From Winogradskyella eckloniae (GTDB taxonomy: Bacteria; Bacteroidota; Bacteroidia; Flavobacteriales; Flavobacteriaceae), in NCBI RefSeq assembly GCF_013249045.1, contig NZ_JABRWP010000006.1:1-64000 (forward strand): 64,000 nt of DNA. The letters run 5' to 3'. Position 1 is the stretch's first letter, and each line of letters begins with the position of its first letter. Positions 54,883 to 64,000 of this stretch are shown here, in pieces. The position numbers and the translations under genes are program-made. The notes under the pieces are model-generated. The model searched no databases, had not been told where the DNA came from, and saw only the letters and a list, made by a program, of their open reading frames with translations.

Positions 54883-57375
54883 TTATTCTTTTAATAATTT
54901 TAAAACAGACTGACTTCCATCTGTATTGGTAATTTGTAAAAAATACAAACCTGCTTTAAGTTCTGAGATGTCTATATCTTCATACTGATCGTTAAACTCA
55001 AAGGTCTTAGCACCTTGCAGACTATATAACACACCAGATTTTACTGCTTTAGATAAACTAAAAGTTCCTGTCACAGGATTGGGATACAACCCTAGAGGTT
55101 GCACATTTAAATGCTGGTCATCAACACTTAAAAATTCGTCTATTTCAAATGTAAGATCATAGATTCTAAATCTAGGACTCAGTCCGTTGTTATTTGTGAG
55201 CCCTGTGGTTACAATTTCTAATTCTTGGCTAGCATTGGTAAAGGTTATTGGTATGTTAAAATTAAAATCTACATCGTCTGTACTAGATAGACTAGTGTAA
55301 TTAAAACTCTGAGTGTGCTCGCCAATGGTAACATCAAAACTTACAACGTCGTCTACTTGAGACCTCACACCAAAAGTGATATTGCTGCACGTTACTGCAG
55401 TATCTGTAGTAGATTTTACAAGAAATTTTGCGCCATCTCCTCCGCCTTCTGTACGTGTTTGTAAATAACTACCATTACCGTTTATTGTTGTGCCTCCAAT
55501 GAGTTCTGAGTGATCTGTTCCTGGATTGTAAAGTTGTATAAGATCTGAATCATTTAAGGTTATATACGTTGTTTGTATTGTAGAAACTTGCTCAGAAATA
55601 ATTAAGAAGTTATTCGAATCGATTAGCGTAAAAACAATACTAGATGAAGAAATAGGAACATCAGCAGTAATACTATTGCCGTTAATAGTGGCATCTACTT
55701 CAAACCATTCTGAACCATTTTCAGTATAAAGCATGTAGGCTTTGCTAATTGTGGCTTCAGTGGGTTGAGTTGTAACCAAGGTGGTTGCCGTTTGTGTGTC
55801 TTGATCGAAGTATGTTGAGACTATCGACGGGACATTATTCTGGTTTTCTAAAGGATAGTCACTACCGGAATAATCCGAATTCCATTGCGGATATCTCGCA
55901 TTGTTTGCTGCTAAAAATGTTTCTAGCTTGTTTGTTAATTCATTAACGATTGTTGCATTAGCGGTGTTAATGATATTGGTAGTTTCTTCTAAATCGTGGT
56001 TGGAACCATCGGTATTATATAGTTGATAAAGTTCATAAGAGCCATCGATGTGATTTTTATAAAGTTTAAACTCATTACTTCTAACGGCCGATTGCATTTG
56101 GGTATCTTTATTGTGCGGGAAATGCCAATACAAATCGGTTCTTTCATTTCCGGTTGAATCTTCTATTATTGGAGACGTGCCTTTTAAAAAGGAAGATAAA
56201 TCTACACCATCTAAATTATTTGAAATACTTGGGTCTACAGTTGTACCTGTTAAACCTAAAATGGTTGGATAGAAATCTAAATGTGAAGCGAGTTCATCGT
56301 AGTCCCCAACTAAAACATCAGGCCCTGTAATTACAAGAGGAGTACGTATACCGCCTTCTTGAATGTACTTTTTTCCTTGATCTAAAGGGTAATTATCGGT
56401 AATGATTTCTCCACTGTTAGATTCTGCTCCACCATTATCTGATGCAAAAATGATATACGTGGTATCATATAATTTCATTCCTGGATGTCTTGGATCGTCA
56501 GTTTCTTTTAAATAATTAACTATTTTACCTAGACTCCAATCTAAAGAGGCTACCATGGCACCATAATATGGATTGGTTTGACCTCCAGTAGTTATATCCG
56601 TATCTGTAGTTGGTACTGGAATTTCTAATTTGTTACAATAATAGGTTAGTAAGGCTAAATCCCTTGTTTGTATTGGTGTATGTACTAACCAAGTGGCCAT
56701 ATATAAGAAGAAAGGTTCTGTTTTATTGTCTTCCATAAATTGTAAACCATTTTCAGTTACGGTATCGTAAGGTCTACCGTCTTCGTCAATTCTGTAAGGG
56801 TCATCTACAGCATCTGTAGCATAACCCGTAGTTCTATCTCCCATTCCTGATGCAATTCCTCGTCCGGTAAACTGAAAACCGAAGCCTTGATCTACTGCTT
56901 CAGGATATGTATTATGACTAAAAGCCATATGCCATTTGCCTACATGTCCTGAGGTGTAGCCATTGGTACTTAATGCTTCAGCGATTGTAGATTCTTCTGT
57001 CTTTAATCGTCCTGGGAAATAAGGATGGATCAATTTATTGGCGTTATTACTACTATTTACTGAAGGTATACGACCACCACCAACATGTGTCATCTTTGTT
57101 TGCATCGTATGGCGACCGCTCATCATTGCACTTCGAGATGGTGCACACGTTGGTGCAGGAGAATAAGCTTGAGAGAAGTTAGCGCCTTCTGCAGCTAAGC
57201 TTAACATATTTGGAGTTTCCCATGGTACAATGGCACCTTCATCATTCAATTCGGTGTCTTGCCAACCTAAATCATCTGCATAAAAAATTATAACATTGGG
57301 TCTGTCAATGGTTTGTCCATGTGTTTGACCGATAAAAAATAAACTAAGGATACAAAGGAGTGTAGTGGTTTTCAT
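54883..57375 (-). CDS. T9SS-exported multidomain sulfatase
   Basis: An 830-residue secreted sulfatase with signal peptide (1-20, ending THGQ). The modification site is CAPSR with Cys77; YADDLGWQD and HVGKWHM are conserved. After the catalytic domain (to about 510) comes the same C-terminal module as in the lipoprotein sulfatase at 46.8-48.7 kb (GSEWFEVDATINGNSI and IDSNNFLI, about 540-605), then a second beta-sandwich (about 610-755) resembling the small secreted protein at 51.2-51.9 kb, and a sorting domain (YPNPVTGTF...AGLYFLQIT). It is thus the extracellular partner of a paralogous membrane-anchored enzyme. Probably cotranscribed with the next two upstream minus-strand genes. Confidence 0.92.
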   Translation of the reverse strand: MKTTTLLCILSLFFIGQTHGQTIDRPNVIIFYADDLGWQDTELNDEGAIVPWETPNMLSLAAEGANFSQAYSPAPTCAPSRSAMMSGRHTMQTKMTHVGGGRIPSVNSSNNANKLIHPYFPGRLKTEESTIAEALSTNGYTSGHVGKWHMAFSHNTYPEAVDQGFGFQFTGRGIASGMGDRTTGYATDAVDDPYRIDEDGRPYDTVTENGLQFMEDNKTEPFFLYMATWLVHTPIQTRDLALLTYYCNKLEIPVPTTDTDITTGGQTNPYYGAMVASLDWSLGKIVNYLKETDDPRHPGMKLYDTTYIIFASDNGGAESNSGEIITDNYPLDQGKKYIQEGGIRTPLVITGPDVLVGDYDELASHLDFYPTILGLTGTTVDPSISNNLDGVDLSSFLKGTSPIIEDSTGNERTDLYWHFPHNKDTQMQSAVRSNEFKLYKNHIDGSYELYQLYNTDGSNHDLEETTNIINTANATIVNELTNKLETFLAANNARYPQWNSDYSGSDYPLENQNNVPSIVSTYFDQDTQTATTLVTTQPTEATISKAYMLYTENGSEWFEVDATINGNSITADVPISSSSIVFTLIDSNNFLIISEQVSTIQTTYITLNDSDLIQLYNPGTDHSELIGGTTINGNGSYLQTRTEGGGDGAKFLVKSTTDTAVTCSNITFGVRSQVDDVVSFDVTIGEHTQSFNYTSLSSTDDVDFNFNIPITFTNASQELEIVTTGLTNNNGLSPRFRIYDLTFEIDEFLSVDDQHLNVQPLGLYPNPVTGTFSLSKAVKSGVLYSLQGAKTFEFNDQYEDIDISELKAGLYFLQITNTDGSQSVLKLLKE

Positions 57376-57555
57376 TTTGAAATTATTTTGAGTAAAGGTA
57401 TAAGGCTTTCAATCCTACATTATGCTTTAAACCACCAAAATGTTACTCGAATCAACCATTTGTTTTATAATATTATTAGTTGTAAAAGGACTTTGGTTAT
57501 TTTGATAAATAATGTAATATTTTAATTGAATCATTAAATTCTTTCCATCACTGTT

Positions 57556-59076
57556 TTAGAATAGTTCTTTAACCAATTTGTTACATCTGTGTCTATAATG
57601 AATGAGTTGCTCTTGGTATAAGGGATTCGTTGCTAAGTTGTTCTGTTCTGTTGGATCGTTAATAATATCAAACAACTCTTCATAGATAGGTTGTTCATTT
57701 GTTTCAATGGTTTGTTCTGGAATGTATTTATTTCGGTCGTTCGCTTTACTAAACGAACGAATGTATTTAAACTTTTTACTGCGTACACCTTCTTGTCTAG
57801 GATACCCTTGATCTGTAAATAGGTTTTCTAAAAAAATGTCTTCACGCCAATTTTCATTTTTTCCCTCTATTAAGGGTAACATACTTTTTCCTTGATAGGT
57901 TTCTGGTACATCTAAACCACACATCTCTATAATAGTAGCCGGAATATCTTGCCCTACAACCAATTCATTTACCACTTTTCCTTTTGTTTTATCCTTAAAA
58001 AATGGGGAATAGACAATCATTGGTACATGTACAGATTCATCATATAAAATGGTTTTACCGCCTAAGCCGTGTTCACCTAAAAACAAACCATTGTCGGAAC
58101 AAAAGACAATAATAGTATTCTCTGCTTCACCAATTTCTTTTAAAAAGTTACGTAATTCTCCAATCATTAAGTCAATGGCGTAAACCGCACGGTCCATTTT
58201 TAGTTTGTCGTTTAACAATTTTCCTTTATTAGACGTTACATAATACTTCATTAAATCCTTTGTAGCATAAACCTCTTCAGGGAGACTAATAGCTTGTGGG
58301 TAGCCAACAGGTAATACTATTTTATGTTTAACATCGTTATATTTTGTTTTGTAATAGTCTGGATCTTCTGGTTTACTACCCATTCCACCAATACTAGATG
58401 CATGTGGAAGGTTTAAATTTATCCAAGCAGAAAAAGGCTTGTTTGGGTCTCTTTTAGTGAGTTGGTTTTTGATGGAAGGATCTGCATTTTCAAAGAAGTA
58501 TTCGTAAGCATTATCTTGAGACAGAAAAGCTTTTGTAGCTTCTAATAAGCCTTCCACTTGCGTCTTATTTTTTAGATTATTAAATTGTTTGTGCTTTTTG
58601 GCAGGATAAAAGCCTAAATGGCCATTACCATAATAACTGAAATCAGTATTTTCTACTAATGGAGTGTCTTTTTTATCGCCAATTTTGGTGTGATGTTTTC
58701 CAATAAAAGCTGTAGAATATCCCGCTTTTTTTAATTGGGCTTGCCAACTGTTTTGGTAAGTTTCATCAGAAATAACATGTTTAGAAATATTGGTAAATCC
58801 TATTTTATTTCTACGTTCCCATTGTGCTGTAAAAATATTGGCTCTACTTGGTCCGCAAATAGGACTTGTAATATATGCGTTATTAAAAAAAACACCTTCT
58901 TTGGCTAACTGATCAATGTTTGGGGTTTCGGTTACCGTATCGCCTGTCATGCTTAACGAATTGAAACGTTGATCGTCTGAAAATACAAAAATGATATTCG
59001 GTTTCTTGGGTTGCTTTTGTGCAGTACATGACACGAATGAAGCGAGTATAAATAGACAATATAATAATGTTTTCAT
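57556..59076 (-). CDS. Lipoprotein sulfatase of the formylglycine type, second subfamily
   Basis: A 506-residue sulfatase with a lipoprotein signal (FVSC, Cys17). The modification site is CGPSR with Cys74; FSDDQRFNSLSMTG holds the metal-binding Asp pair, and GKHHTKIGD and CSDNGLFLGEHG are conserved. It belongs to the single-domain group resembling choline- or iduronate-sulfatase-like enzymes rather than the two-module paralogues nearby, so a different sulfate position is probably attacked. It lies between the GH95-like gene and the T9SS sulfatase, all on the minus strand. Confidence 0.91.
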   Translation of the reverse strand: MKTLLYCLFILASFVSCTAQKQPKKPNIIFVFSDDQRFNSLSMTGDTVTETPNIDQLAKEGVFFNNAYITSPICGPSRANIFTAQWERRNKIGFTNISKHVISDETYQNSWQAQLKKAGYSTAFIGKHHTKIGDKKDTPLVENTDFSYYGNGHLGFYPAKKHKQFNNLKNKTQVEGLLEATKAFLSQDNAYEYFFENADPSIKNQLTKRDPNKPFSAWINLNLPHASSIGGMGSKPEDPDYYKTKYNDVKHKIVLPVGYPQAISLPEEVYATKDLMKYYVTSNKGKLLNDKLKMDRAVYAIDLMIGELRNFLKEIGEAENTIIVFCSDNGLFLGEHGLGGKTILYDESVHVPMIVYSPFFKDKTKGKVVNELVVGQDIPATIIEMCGLDVPETYQGKSMLPLIEGKNENWREDIFLENLFTDQGYPRQEGVRSKKFKYIRSFSKANDRNKYIPEQTIETNEQPIYEELFDIINDPTEQNNLATNPLYQEQLIHYRHRCNKLVKELF

Positions 59077-59171
59077 GTATCTGTTATATTTAATTTTTAT
59101 TGGTCAAATGTTGCTTTTACTTAGTCAATCTCTTTGGTCATGAACCTCTAGTAAGGAAGGTTCACAATAAT

Positions 59172-61556
59172 TTAATAAGAACTGTAATAGTCGTGTCCTG
59201 GTAGTCGTTTTGTTTTCTCCCCATAACCGAATAGATTTTGCTCTGTTTCCGATTTTGGTAACTCTATGATGCTTAAATCTGTATTTTTTAATGACTTGGA
59301 CGTGATGATAACCGATTCGTCTTTCTTTAAATTTATGTTATAAAAATCATCTCCGCCCTTTTTTACAGAAATTGACTTTCCGTTGATATAAAATTGAGGG
59401 TTTTCAAAATCAACTTGAACAATACATTCATTGCCTTTTAAACTTTTTACGGTAACAAATTCTGTGTGTCCATCTATCTTTTTAGCGCTTACTAAAAAGG
59501 CGCCTTGCGTTCTGAAATTGTGAAATGCCACGTCTTTCCATTTCTTTGGACTTGCAGGAAAAACACGAATTTTTCCGCCCCAACTTTGCAACATCATATC
59601 ATGTAAGCTGGTAGCAAAGGATAGGGGACTTTCAATCACAGGATTGCTTTTTCCTTCGGAATACATGGTGGTTGATGAAATATTCTTATGCTTTATGAGA
59701 AAATCTAAATAATAATACGCCTTTTCGGCATCGCCTAAATGCGCATACATGGATGAGGCTCCGGTTGCTGTATAACCTGTTACTGGCATGGCTTTAACTT
59801 TTTTACCACTATTAAACGTTACATCTAACCAATGGTCTAAGGACGTGCGTAACAATTTTTTATCCGCCTCGTTTTCTGGGGTAATTACCATTAATGGATA
59901 AAAAGCGAGTAGGTGCGAATAATGTCTATGTGGATTCGCAAAAGGTCTGTCTTTACCAACCATAAGACCATTGTCATCAATTTGAAAATCCACTAAATTA
60001 TCTAATAAATGTTGCCATTCTTTTTTAAGTGGGTCGTTTATGTGATGCTGTTTATCAATAGCGATGAGTGTTTGGCAGCTCCAACGAATTAACGCTAAGG
60101 TGAAATTTATATCTTGGCCACGACCAGGTTTATATTCTGGTGACCAACTGTATTTGATATGAATTTTGCCATCTTCAGCATGTACAGGATTTTCTTTGAT
60201 ATAATTTAAGTAACTATTTACGGTCTTTTTTAAAATCGGAAATAATTTATCTCGCATACGACTATCATCGCCTTCAAACTGGCAATGCAACCAATAATTA
60301 TTTAAAATCCATGCTAACATATCTGGTACTTTTGAACCATTGTAGGCGATGAGGTCTTGTGGCATTAAAGCAGCAACTGCAGCACTGTTTTGCCAATGAT
60401 TAGGCACATTGTCTTCTAGATGTTTTGCGTATTTATCAATGTTATTGGGTAAGGATTCGCCAATAGACATTCTATTTGCAGTTAAATGGGTCCAATAGAT
60501 GAGTTGCACATTTAAATCGCCCCAAACCATTGGCCAAAAGGTTCTGTTATACCAAGGTCCCATTAAATCTAAAATTGGTCCGTTTCCTCTAGACGCTGAG
60601 CCTAGTTTATACATTTGTATCCAATAGAAGGATTCTTTTTCGGCATCATTAAGGGTTAAGAAACTTAACGGGTAATAGTCATGCCACCATTTTTGATGTG
60701 TAGAAATAAAGTTATTGTCTTTAAATAGCACTTCAGCTGCTTCTAAATTTTTAGTGACAATGTCTAAAGAGTTGTGCTCTGGGAAGCTATGATGTACACT
60801 GGCTATTAATTGTTGTTTTTTGGATGCGTTGCCTGTTATTTTCCAACCTGTAGTGGTCTCTCCTCGATTATTATATAAGGGTTGGTAACAAAAATTATAA
60901 CTGTGTTTTGTACTATATGTAGGTTGAGGTGCCATTTCTAAAGTTACGGCTCTCATTTTATCCCAAGTACCACCTTTTGGGCCACCACCTTTTTGTAAGA
61001 CTTCGTAAACTGGAGGAATAGGCGCTTCGGCATGCCAAGTTATTTCTATAGATTCGTTTTTAGCATCTGTTTCAAAATAGATAATATCGTTAGTGCTGTG
61101 TGTAAGCGCTTTAATGTTATAATTACCTTTAGATGTCTTTATTGTACCCGTTAACTCAGCGTTCCATAAATTTAAACGCATGTTTACACTAATTATATTT
61201 CCTGTGGATTTTAACTTAAAATGACCCAATGGTAATCGACTTCGTTTAATCCAAAGCATTTCATCTGCTTTCGTTTCTGCCTCTCTATGGTCGTAATAAT
61301 CGTGTCTTCCTATATGAAGAGAAATAACATTGTCCTTTTCTTCTGGACTTTGATATAATAAAAATCCAATATTTCCATTGCCAGAATATGGCGCGGTTTG
61401 CCATTTGTCTGGAACCATATCCCAAAGCATATCATGTTTTGATAAAAAAGTTTCGTATTCTACTTTGAAATCGAAAGTTTTATTCTGTGAAAATGAGTTG
61501 CTAGCAAAACAAATAAATAAATATATAAGAGTATTTTTTAGTTGTAATCTATACAT
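59172..61556 (-). CDS. GH95-like glycoside hydrolase, probable exo-alpha-L-fucosidase
   Basis: A 794-residue exported enzyme (signal peptide 1-23, ending SFSQ). It has the order of GH95: an N-terminal beta domain with APYSGNGNIGFLLYQ, an (alpha/alpha)6 barrel in the middle containing GPILDLMGPWYNRTFWPMVWGDLNVQ, then NPHRHYSHLLAFYPL, and ATSLHDMMLQSWGGKIRVFPASP in the C-terminal part. The first gene of a probable minus-strand operon with two sulfatases. Members cut alpha-L-fucose (some alpha-L-galactose) from the non-reducing end. It is divergent from typical GH95, so the exact family and substrate are not certain. Confidence 0.8.
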   Translation of the reverse strand: MYRLQLKNTLIYLFICFASNSFSQNKTFDFKVEYETFLSKHDMLWDMVPDKWQTAPYSGNGNIGFLLYQSPEEKDNVISLHIGRHDYYDHREAETKADEMLWIKRSRLPLGHFKLKSTGNIISVNMRLNLWNAELTGTIKTSKGNYNIKALTHSTNDIIYFETDAKNESIEITWHAEAPIPPVYEVLQKGGGPKGGTWDKMRAVTLEMAPQPTYSTKHSYNFCYQPLYNNRGETTTGWKITGNASKKQQLIASVHHSFPEHNSLDIVTKNLEAAEVLFKDNNFISTHQKWWHDYYPLSFLTLNDAEKESFYWIQMYKLGSASRGNGPILDLMGPWYNRTFWPMVWGDLNVQLIYWTHLTANRMSIGESLPNNIDKYAKHLEDNVPNHWQNSAAVAALMPQDLIAYNGSKVPDMLAWILNNYWLHCQFEGDDSRMRDKLFPILKKTVNSYLNYIKENPVHAEDGKIHIKYSWSPEYKPGRGQDINFTLALIRWSCQTLIAIDKQHHINDPLKKEWQHLLDNLVDFQIDDNGLMVGKDRPFANPHRHYSHLLAFYPLMVITPENEADKKLLRTSLDHWLDVTFNSGKKVKAMPVTGYTATGASSMYAHLGDAEKAYYYLDFLIKHKNISSTTMYSEGKSNPVIESPLSFATSLHDMMLQSWGGKIRVFPASPKKWKDVAFHNFRTQGAFLVSAKKIDGHTEFVTVKSLKGNECIVQVDFENPQFYINGKSISVKKGGDDFYNINLKKDESVIITSKSLKNTDLSIIELPKSETEQNLFGYGEKTKRLPGHDYYSSY

Positions 61557-61918
61557 TAGTTTTTAAATATGGATTTTAGGTTTATCGGAAATCTATAACA
61601 AAGATAATTTTAATGGTATAGAGACAGGTGCTCTAATCCTTCAAATTTTATCTGTAATTTTCCATTCAGACAAAAAAGCGTCCCATAATCTTAATATTCT
61701 ATAGATTTTGCGGCATCTTATGAAACGAACAGATTTGAAACAAATTTTAATTAGTTGAGTTTTTTTAGTAAATGATTTGAAAATCATCTCTTAATGAAAC
61801 TCATATGTTTTTTAGTGTTTACTCTTTTTTTTGCAAAAAATGTATGAAATTTGAACGGGTTTAAGCTTTAGAGTTGAGCTTCTATGCTCCAATTTGTAAC
61901 TAATAATTATAACTAAGA
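61557..61918. other. Divergent promoter region, 362 bases
   Basis: No gene. On the minus strand TATCTTTG (61606 to 61599) matches the -7 box about 43 bases before the GH95-like start, without a clear -33 partner. Nothing convincing was found for the plus-strand gene. Confidence 0.45.
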
Positions 61919-63070
61919 ATGAGTAAAAAGGTATTTGTTTCAGGGTGTTTTGACATGCTTCATAGTGGGCACGTGGCTTTCTTTAAAGAAGCGGCAACGT
62001 ATGGTGAACTTTACGTTGGTATCGGTTCTGATGCTACTATTGAGAATTTAAAAGGTCGTAAAACTATTACTTCAGAACAAGAAAGACTTTATATGATTAA
62101 CTCAATTAAATATGTTAAAGAGGTATTTGTTAATCGTGGGTCTGGTATTTTAGATTTTAAAGAAGAACTTAAGAAATTAAGTCCAGATGTATTTGTTGTT
62201 AATGAAGATGGATATTCGTCTATGAAAGAAGAATATTGTAATTCTTTAGGTATTGAATTAAAAATTTTAAGGCGTGTACCAGATGCTGATTTACCTCCAC
62301 GATCTACAACGGCTATTAGAACGTCTGGTAATTGTTCGCTGCCGTACAGAATAGATTTAGCTGGTACATGGATAGATCAACCTTATGTTTCTAAGTTCTT
62401 ACCAGGATGGGCAATAACCTTATCTTTAGAACCTATTATAGAGTATAATGAACGTTGTGGGATGTCTACTTCCACTAGAAATGCAGCAAAAAAAATATGG
62501 CCACATTATTTGCCATTTGATAAACCTGAAAAATTAGCAGAAATACTATTTAAATTTGAAAACACACCAGGTTCAACACTGATTTCTGGTGCGCAAGATG
62601 CAATAGGTATATGCATGCCTGGACTCGTTAGGCACTATTATGATAATGGTTATTGGCCAACGAAATTTGAGTCTATTCATTCGGAATCAGTCCTTTCGTG
62701 GTTAGAAGATCATCTACACATGGTCTTACTTTGGCCAAGAGATGAAGGATTAGATCTTCTGGAAGAAACTTATATTAATGAAGCTAATGTAAAATCACTC
62801 ACAGATGCTGCAGACGCCGTATGGGAAGCCGTTTTACAAAAAGATATTAAAAAATTTGCTGAAGGGATTTTAAATTCTTTCAATGCACAGGTTAAAATGT
62901 TTCCAGCGATGGTCAACCCAAAAATTAATACTGAGATTGCAAAATACAAAGATAAAGCCTTAGCGTGGAAATTAGCTGGAGCAGGTGGTGGAGGTTACTT
63001 AATTTTAGTTTCTGAAGCACCAATTGAAGGTACAATGCGCATTAAAATTCGAAGAAAAGAAATTTTATAA
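61919..63070 (+). CDS. Nucleotidyltransferase fused to a GHMP-kinase-like domain
   Basis: A 383-residue cytoplasmic protein. The N-terminal domain (about 1-145) is a cytidylyltransferase-like fold: HSGH (His15, His18) is the nucleotide-binding HxGH motif, EQERLYMINSIKYV and PRSTTAIR are the later conserved elements. The C-terminal domain (about 145-383) has GHMP kinase marks: PYRIDLAGTWIDQP at its start and KLAGAGGGGYLIL near its end. The central phosphate-binding loop is not recognisable (TPGSTLISGAQDAIGI in its place) and the domain is short. It may phosphorylate and activate a sugar, or the kinase half may be only regulatory. It is not the classical fucokinase/GDP-fucose pyrophosphorylase fusion. 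Confidence 0.75.
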   Translation: MSKKVFVSGCFDMLHSGHVAFFKEAATYGELYVGIGSDATIENLKGRKTITSEQERLYMINSIKYVKEVFVNRGSGILDFKEELKKLSPDVFVVNEDGYSSMKEEYCNSLGIELKILRRVPDADLPPRSTTAIRTSGNCSLPYRIDLAGTWIDQPYVSKFLPGWAITLSLEPIIEYNERCGMSTSTRNAAKKIWPHYLPFDKPEKLAEILFKFENTPGSTLISGAQDAIGICMPGLVRHYYDNGYWPTKFESIHSESVLSWLEDHLHMVLLWPRDEGLDLLEETYINEANVKSLTDAADAVWEAVLQKDIKKFAEGILNSFNAQVKMFPAMVNPKINTEIAKYKDKALAWKLAGAGGGGYLILVSEAPIEGTMRIKIRRKEIL

Positions 63071-63086
63071 CTTTTTATAATACCGT

Positions 63087-63950
63087 TTAGTCTATAGTCT
63101 GAAAATTTAATTTTTCAAGAAACTCAAAAGATAAATTCATAGTTCGGTTAAAGATTTTATCGTTTCCTCGTTTGCGAAAATAAGACCCATTAAAAAAACC
63201 ATGTCTTTTTCCATCAAAAGGTACTAATTGGCATATGTTGCCTGCTTCTGTCATTAATTTGGTAAAGCGTTCTACATTTTCAAAAGGAACGGTTGTGTCT
63301 GCTGTTCCATGAAATATAAGTGTTGGTGGTATACCTTTTACTACATGATGGTTTGGGGAAATTTCTGTTTTTCTATTTTCGCCCACTTTATCCATACCAT
63401 ATCCTTTTTCTGTTGTATCCGTAACAGGATTAAATAGAATTAATGCATTGGGTATAGAACTAATTTTTAAATTTTCATCTGCTTCTTCAAAATTGTTAAT
63501 TATACCAGTGCATGCAGCAACATGTCCACCTGCAGAGGCACCAGAAGCTATTATTTTATTAGGATCAATTCCTAAATTGTCGGCATGTGTTCTTAAATAA
63601 CGTATGGCGGATTTACCATCTGTAACACATTCAAAAGGCGAAGTTTTGTGTTTACCACGAACACGATATTCTGCTGAAATAGCCACATAACCACTATCTG
63701 CAAATACACGTGCTTGTTGATAAAATTGTTTGGTGTTGCCACCTGACCAACCACCACCAAAAAAGAAAATAATTGCAGGACGATGGTCCGTAATGAAATG
63801 ACTAGAAGGTTTAAATACCTTCATTTTTAAGTCCCCTTGTACCGTTGTTTTGTAAATTAAGGTGGAATCTGGTTCAAAATTGGTTTGTGCATTTGCCGTA
63901 CCAAATAACAAAATTAATACTGATATGAGTTGTATTTTTGTTGGTTTCAT
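63087..63950 (-). CDS. Exported alpha/beta hydrolase, carbohydrate esterase-like
   Basis: A 287-residue periplasmic esterase (signal peptide 1-21, ending ANAQ). The oxyanion motif FFGGGWSGGN is at 63-72. The catalytic triad is Ser139 in GASAGG, Asp218 in HGTADTTVP and His250 in GKRHGF. This is the acetyl-xylan-esterase-like/BD-FAE type. In a fucan locus it probably removes acetyl groups from the glycan before desulfation or hydrolysis. Substrate inferred from context. Confidence 0.87.
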   Translation of the reverse strand: MKPTKIQLISVLILLFGTANAQTNFEPDSTLIYKTTVQGDLKMKVFKPSSHFITDHRPAIIFFFGGGWSGGNTKQFYQQARVFADSGYVAISAEYRVRGKHKTSPFECVTDGKSAIRYLRTHADNLGIDPNKIIASGASAGGHVAACTGIINNFEEADENLKISSIPNALILFNPVTDTTEKGYGMDKVGENRKTEISPNHHVVKGIPPTLIFHGTADTTVPFENVERFTKLMTEAGNICQLVPFDGKRHGFFNGSYFRKRGNDKIFNRTMNLSFEFLEKLNFQTID

Positions 63951-64000
63951 AGTGTTTTTAGTGATTGGCTTTATTCTTTTTGGTGCTAGATTTCCATAAA

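Noticed and set aside
61919-63070. Bifunctional fucokinase/GDP-fucose pyrophosphorylase (FKP)
   Set aside because: FKP is much longer, about 950 residues, and its pyrophosphorylase domain lacks the HxGH motif seen here.

Overview
The window reads as chromosomal DNA of a marine member of the Flavobacteriaceae (Bacteroidota). It is AT-rich. It encodes a SusC/SusD pair, a hybrid two-component sensor, four proteins with the C-terminal sorting domain of the type IX secretion system, several sulfatases and a fucose pathway, and it shows promoter boxes of the Bacteroidota type (TAnnTTTG). No rRNA, tRNA, insertion sequence, phage gene or CRISPR array was seen.

Layout. (1) 1-2.6 kb: trpE and trpG on the minus strand. 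They are separated by a repeat-rich spacer, and trpE is preceded by a trp attenuator: a 17-residue leader peptide with three consecutive Trp codons, then a perfect terminator hairpin. Two heptanucleotide arrays begin at the stop codons of trpE and trpG, and a TTTC tract lies upstream of trpG. (2) 2.7-7.2 kb: an envelope redox group of a TlpA-like thioredoxin, a redoxin, two rhodaneses and a DsbD with a duplicated N-terminal domain. (3) 7.5-11 kb: a His-rich membrane protein, a TonB-dependent receptor (probably metal-related) and SlyD. (4) 11-26.1 kb: a glycerol locus. A DeoR/GlpR-type regulator and a sulfatase form a minus-strand operon; glpD, glpK and glpF run divergently, followed by a propeller-type sensor/regulator, SusC, SusD and a lipoprotein glycerophosphodiester phosphodiesterase. 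It has the layout of a polysaccharide utilisation locus but contains no glycoside hydrolase. (5) 26.2-36.5 kb: a small flavoprotein, then a complete L-fucose pathway: aldA-fucP-lldD on the minus strand, an AraC regulator, and aldolase-fucI-fucK on the plus strand. (6) 36.7-64 kb: a locus for a sulfated fucose polymer. It holds a hybrid two-component system, three Cys-type sulfatases, a GH95-like enzyme, two secreted proteins that look like unclassified TIM-barrel hydrolases, a secreted beta-sandwich protein, a non-SusC outer-membrane receptor, a YadA-like repeat surface protein, a nucleotidyltransferase-GHMP kinase-like fusion and a periplasmic esterase.

Working model (inference). Secreted hydrolases and sulfatases cut and desulfate a fucoidan-like polymer outside the cell. 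The esterase, lipoprotein sulfatases and GH95-like enzyme finish the oligomers in the periplasm or at the membrane. L-fucose enters through FucP and is isomerised, phosphorylated and cleaved to DHAP and lactaldehyde; AldA and LldD turn the latter into lactate and pyruvate. The DHAP and glycerol branches of metabolism meet at GlpD.

Most likely to be new: the two T9SS-exported barrel proteins (44.5-46.5 and 48.8-50.9 kb), the glycerol-type SusCD locus, the trp attenuator with its repeat arrays, and the nucleotidyltransferase-kinase fusion. Functions were assigned from motifs read by eye; no database search was run.
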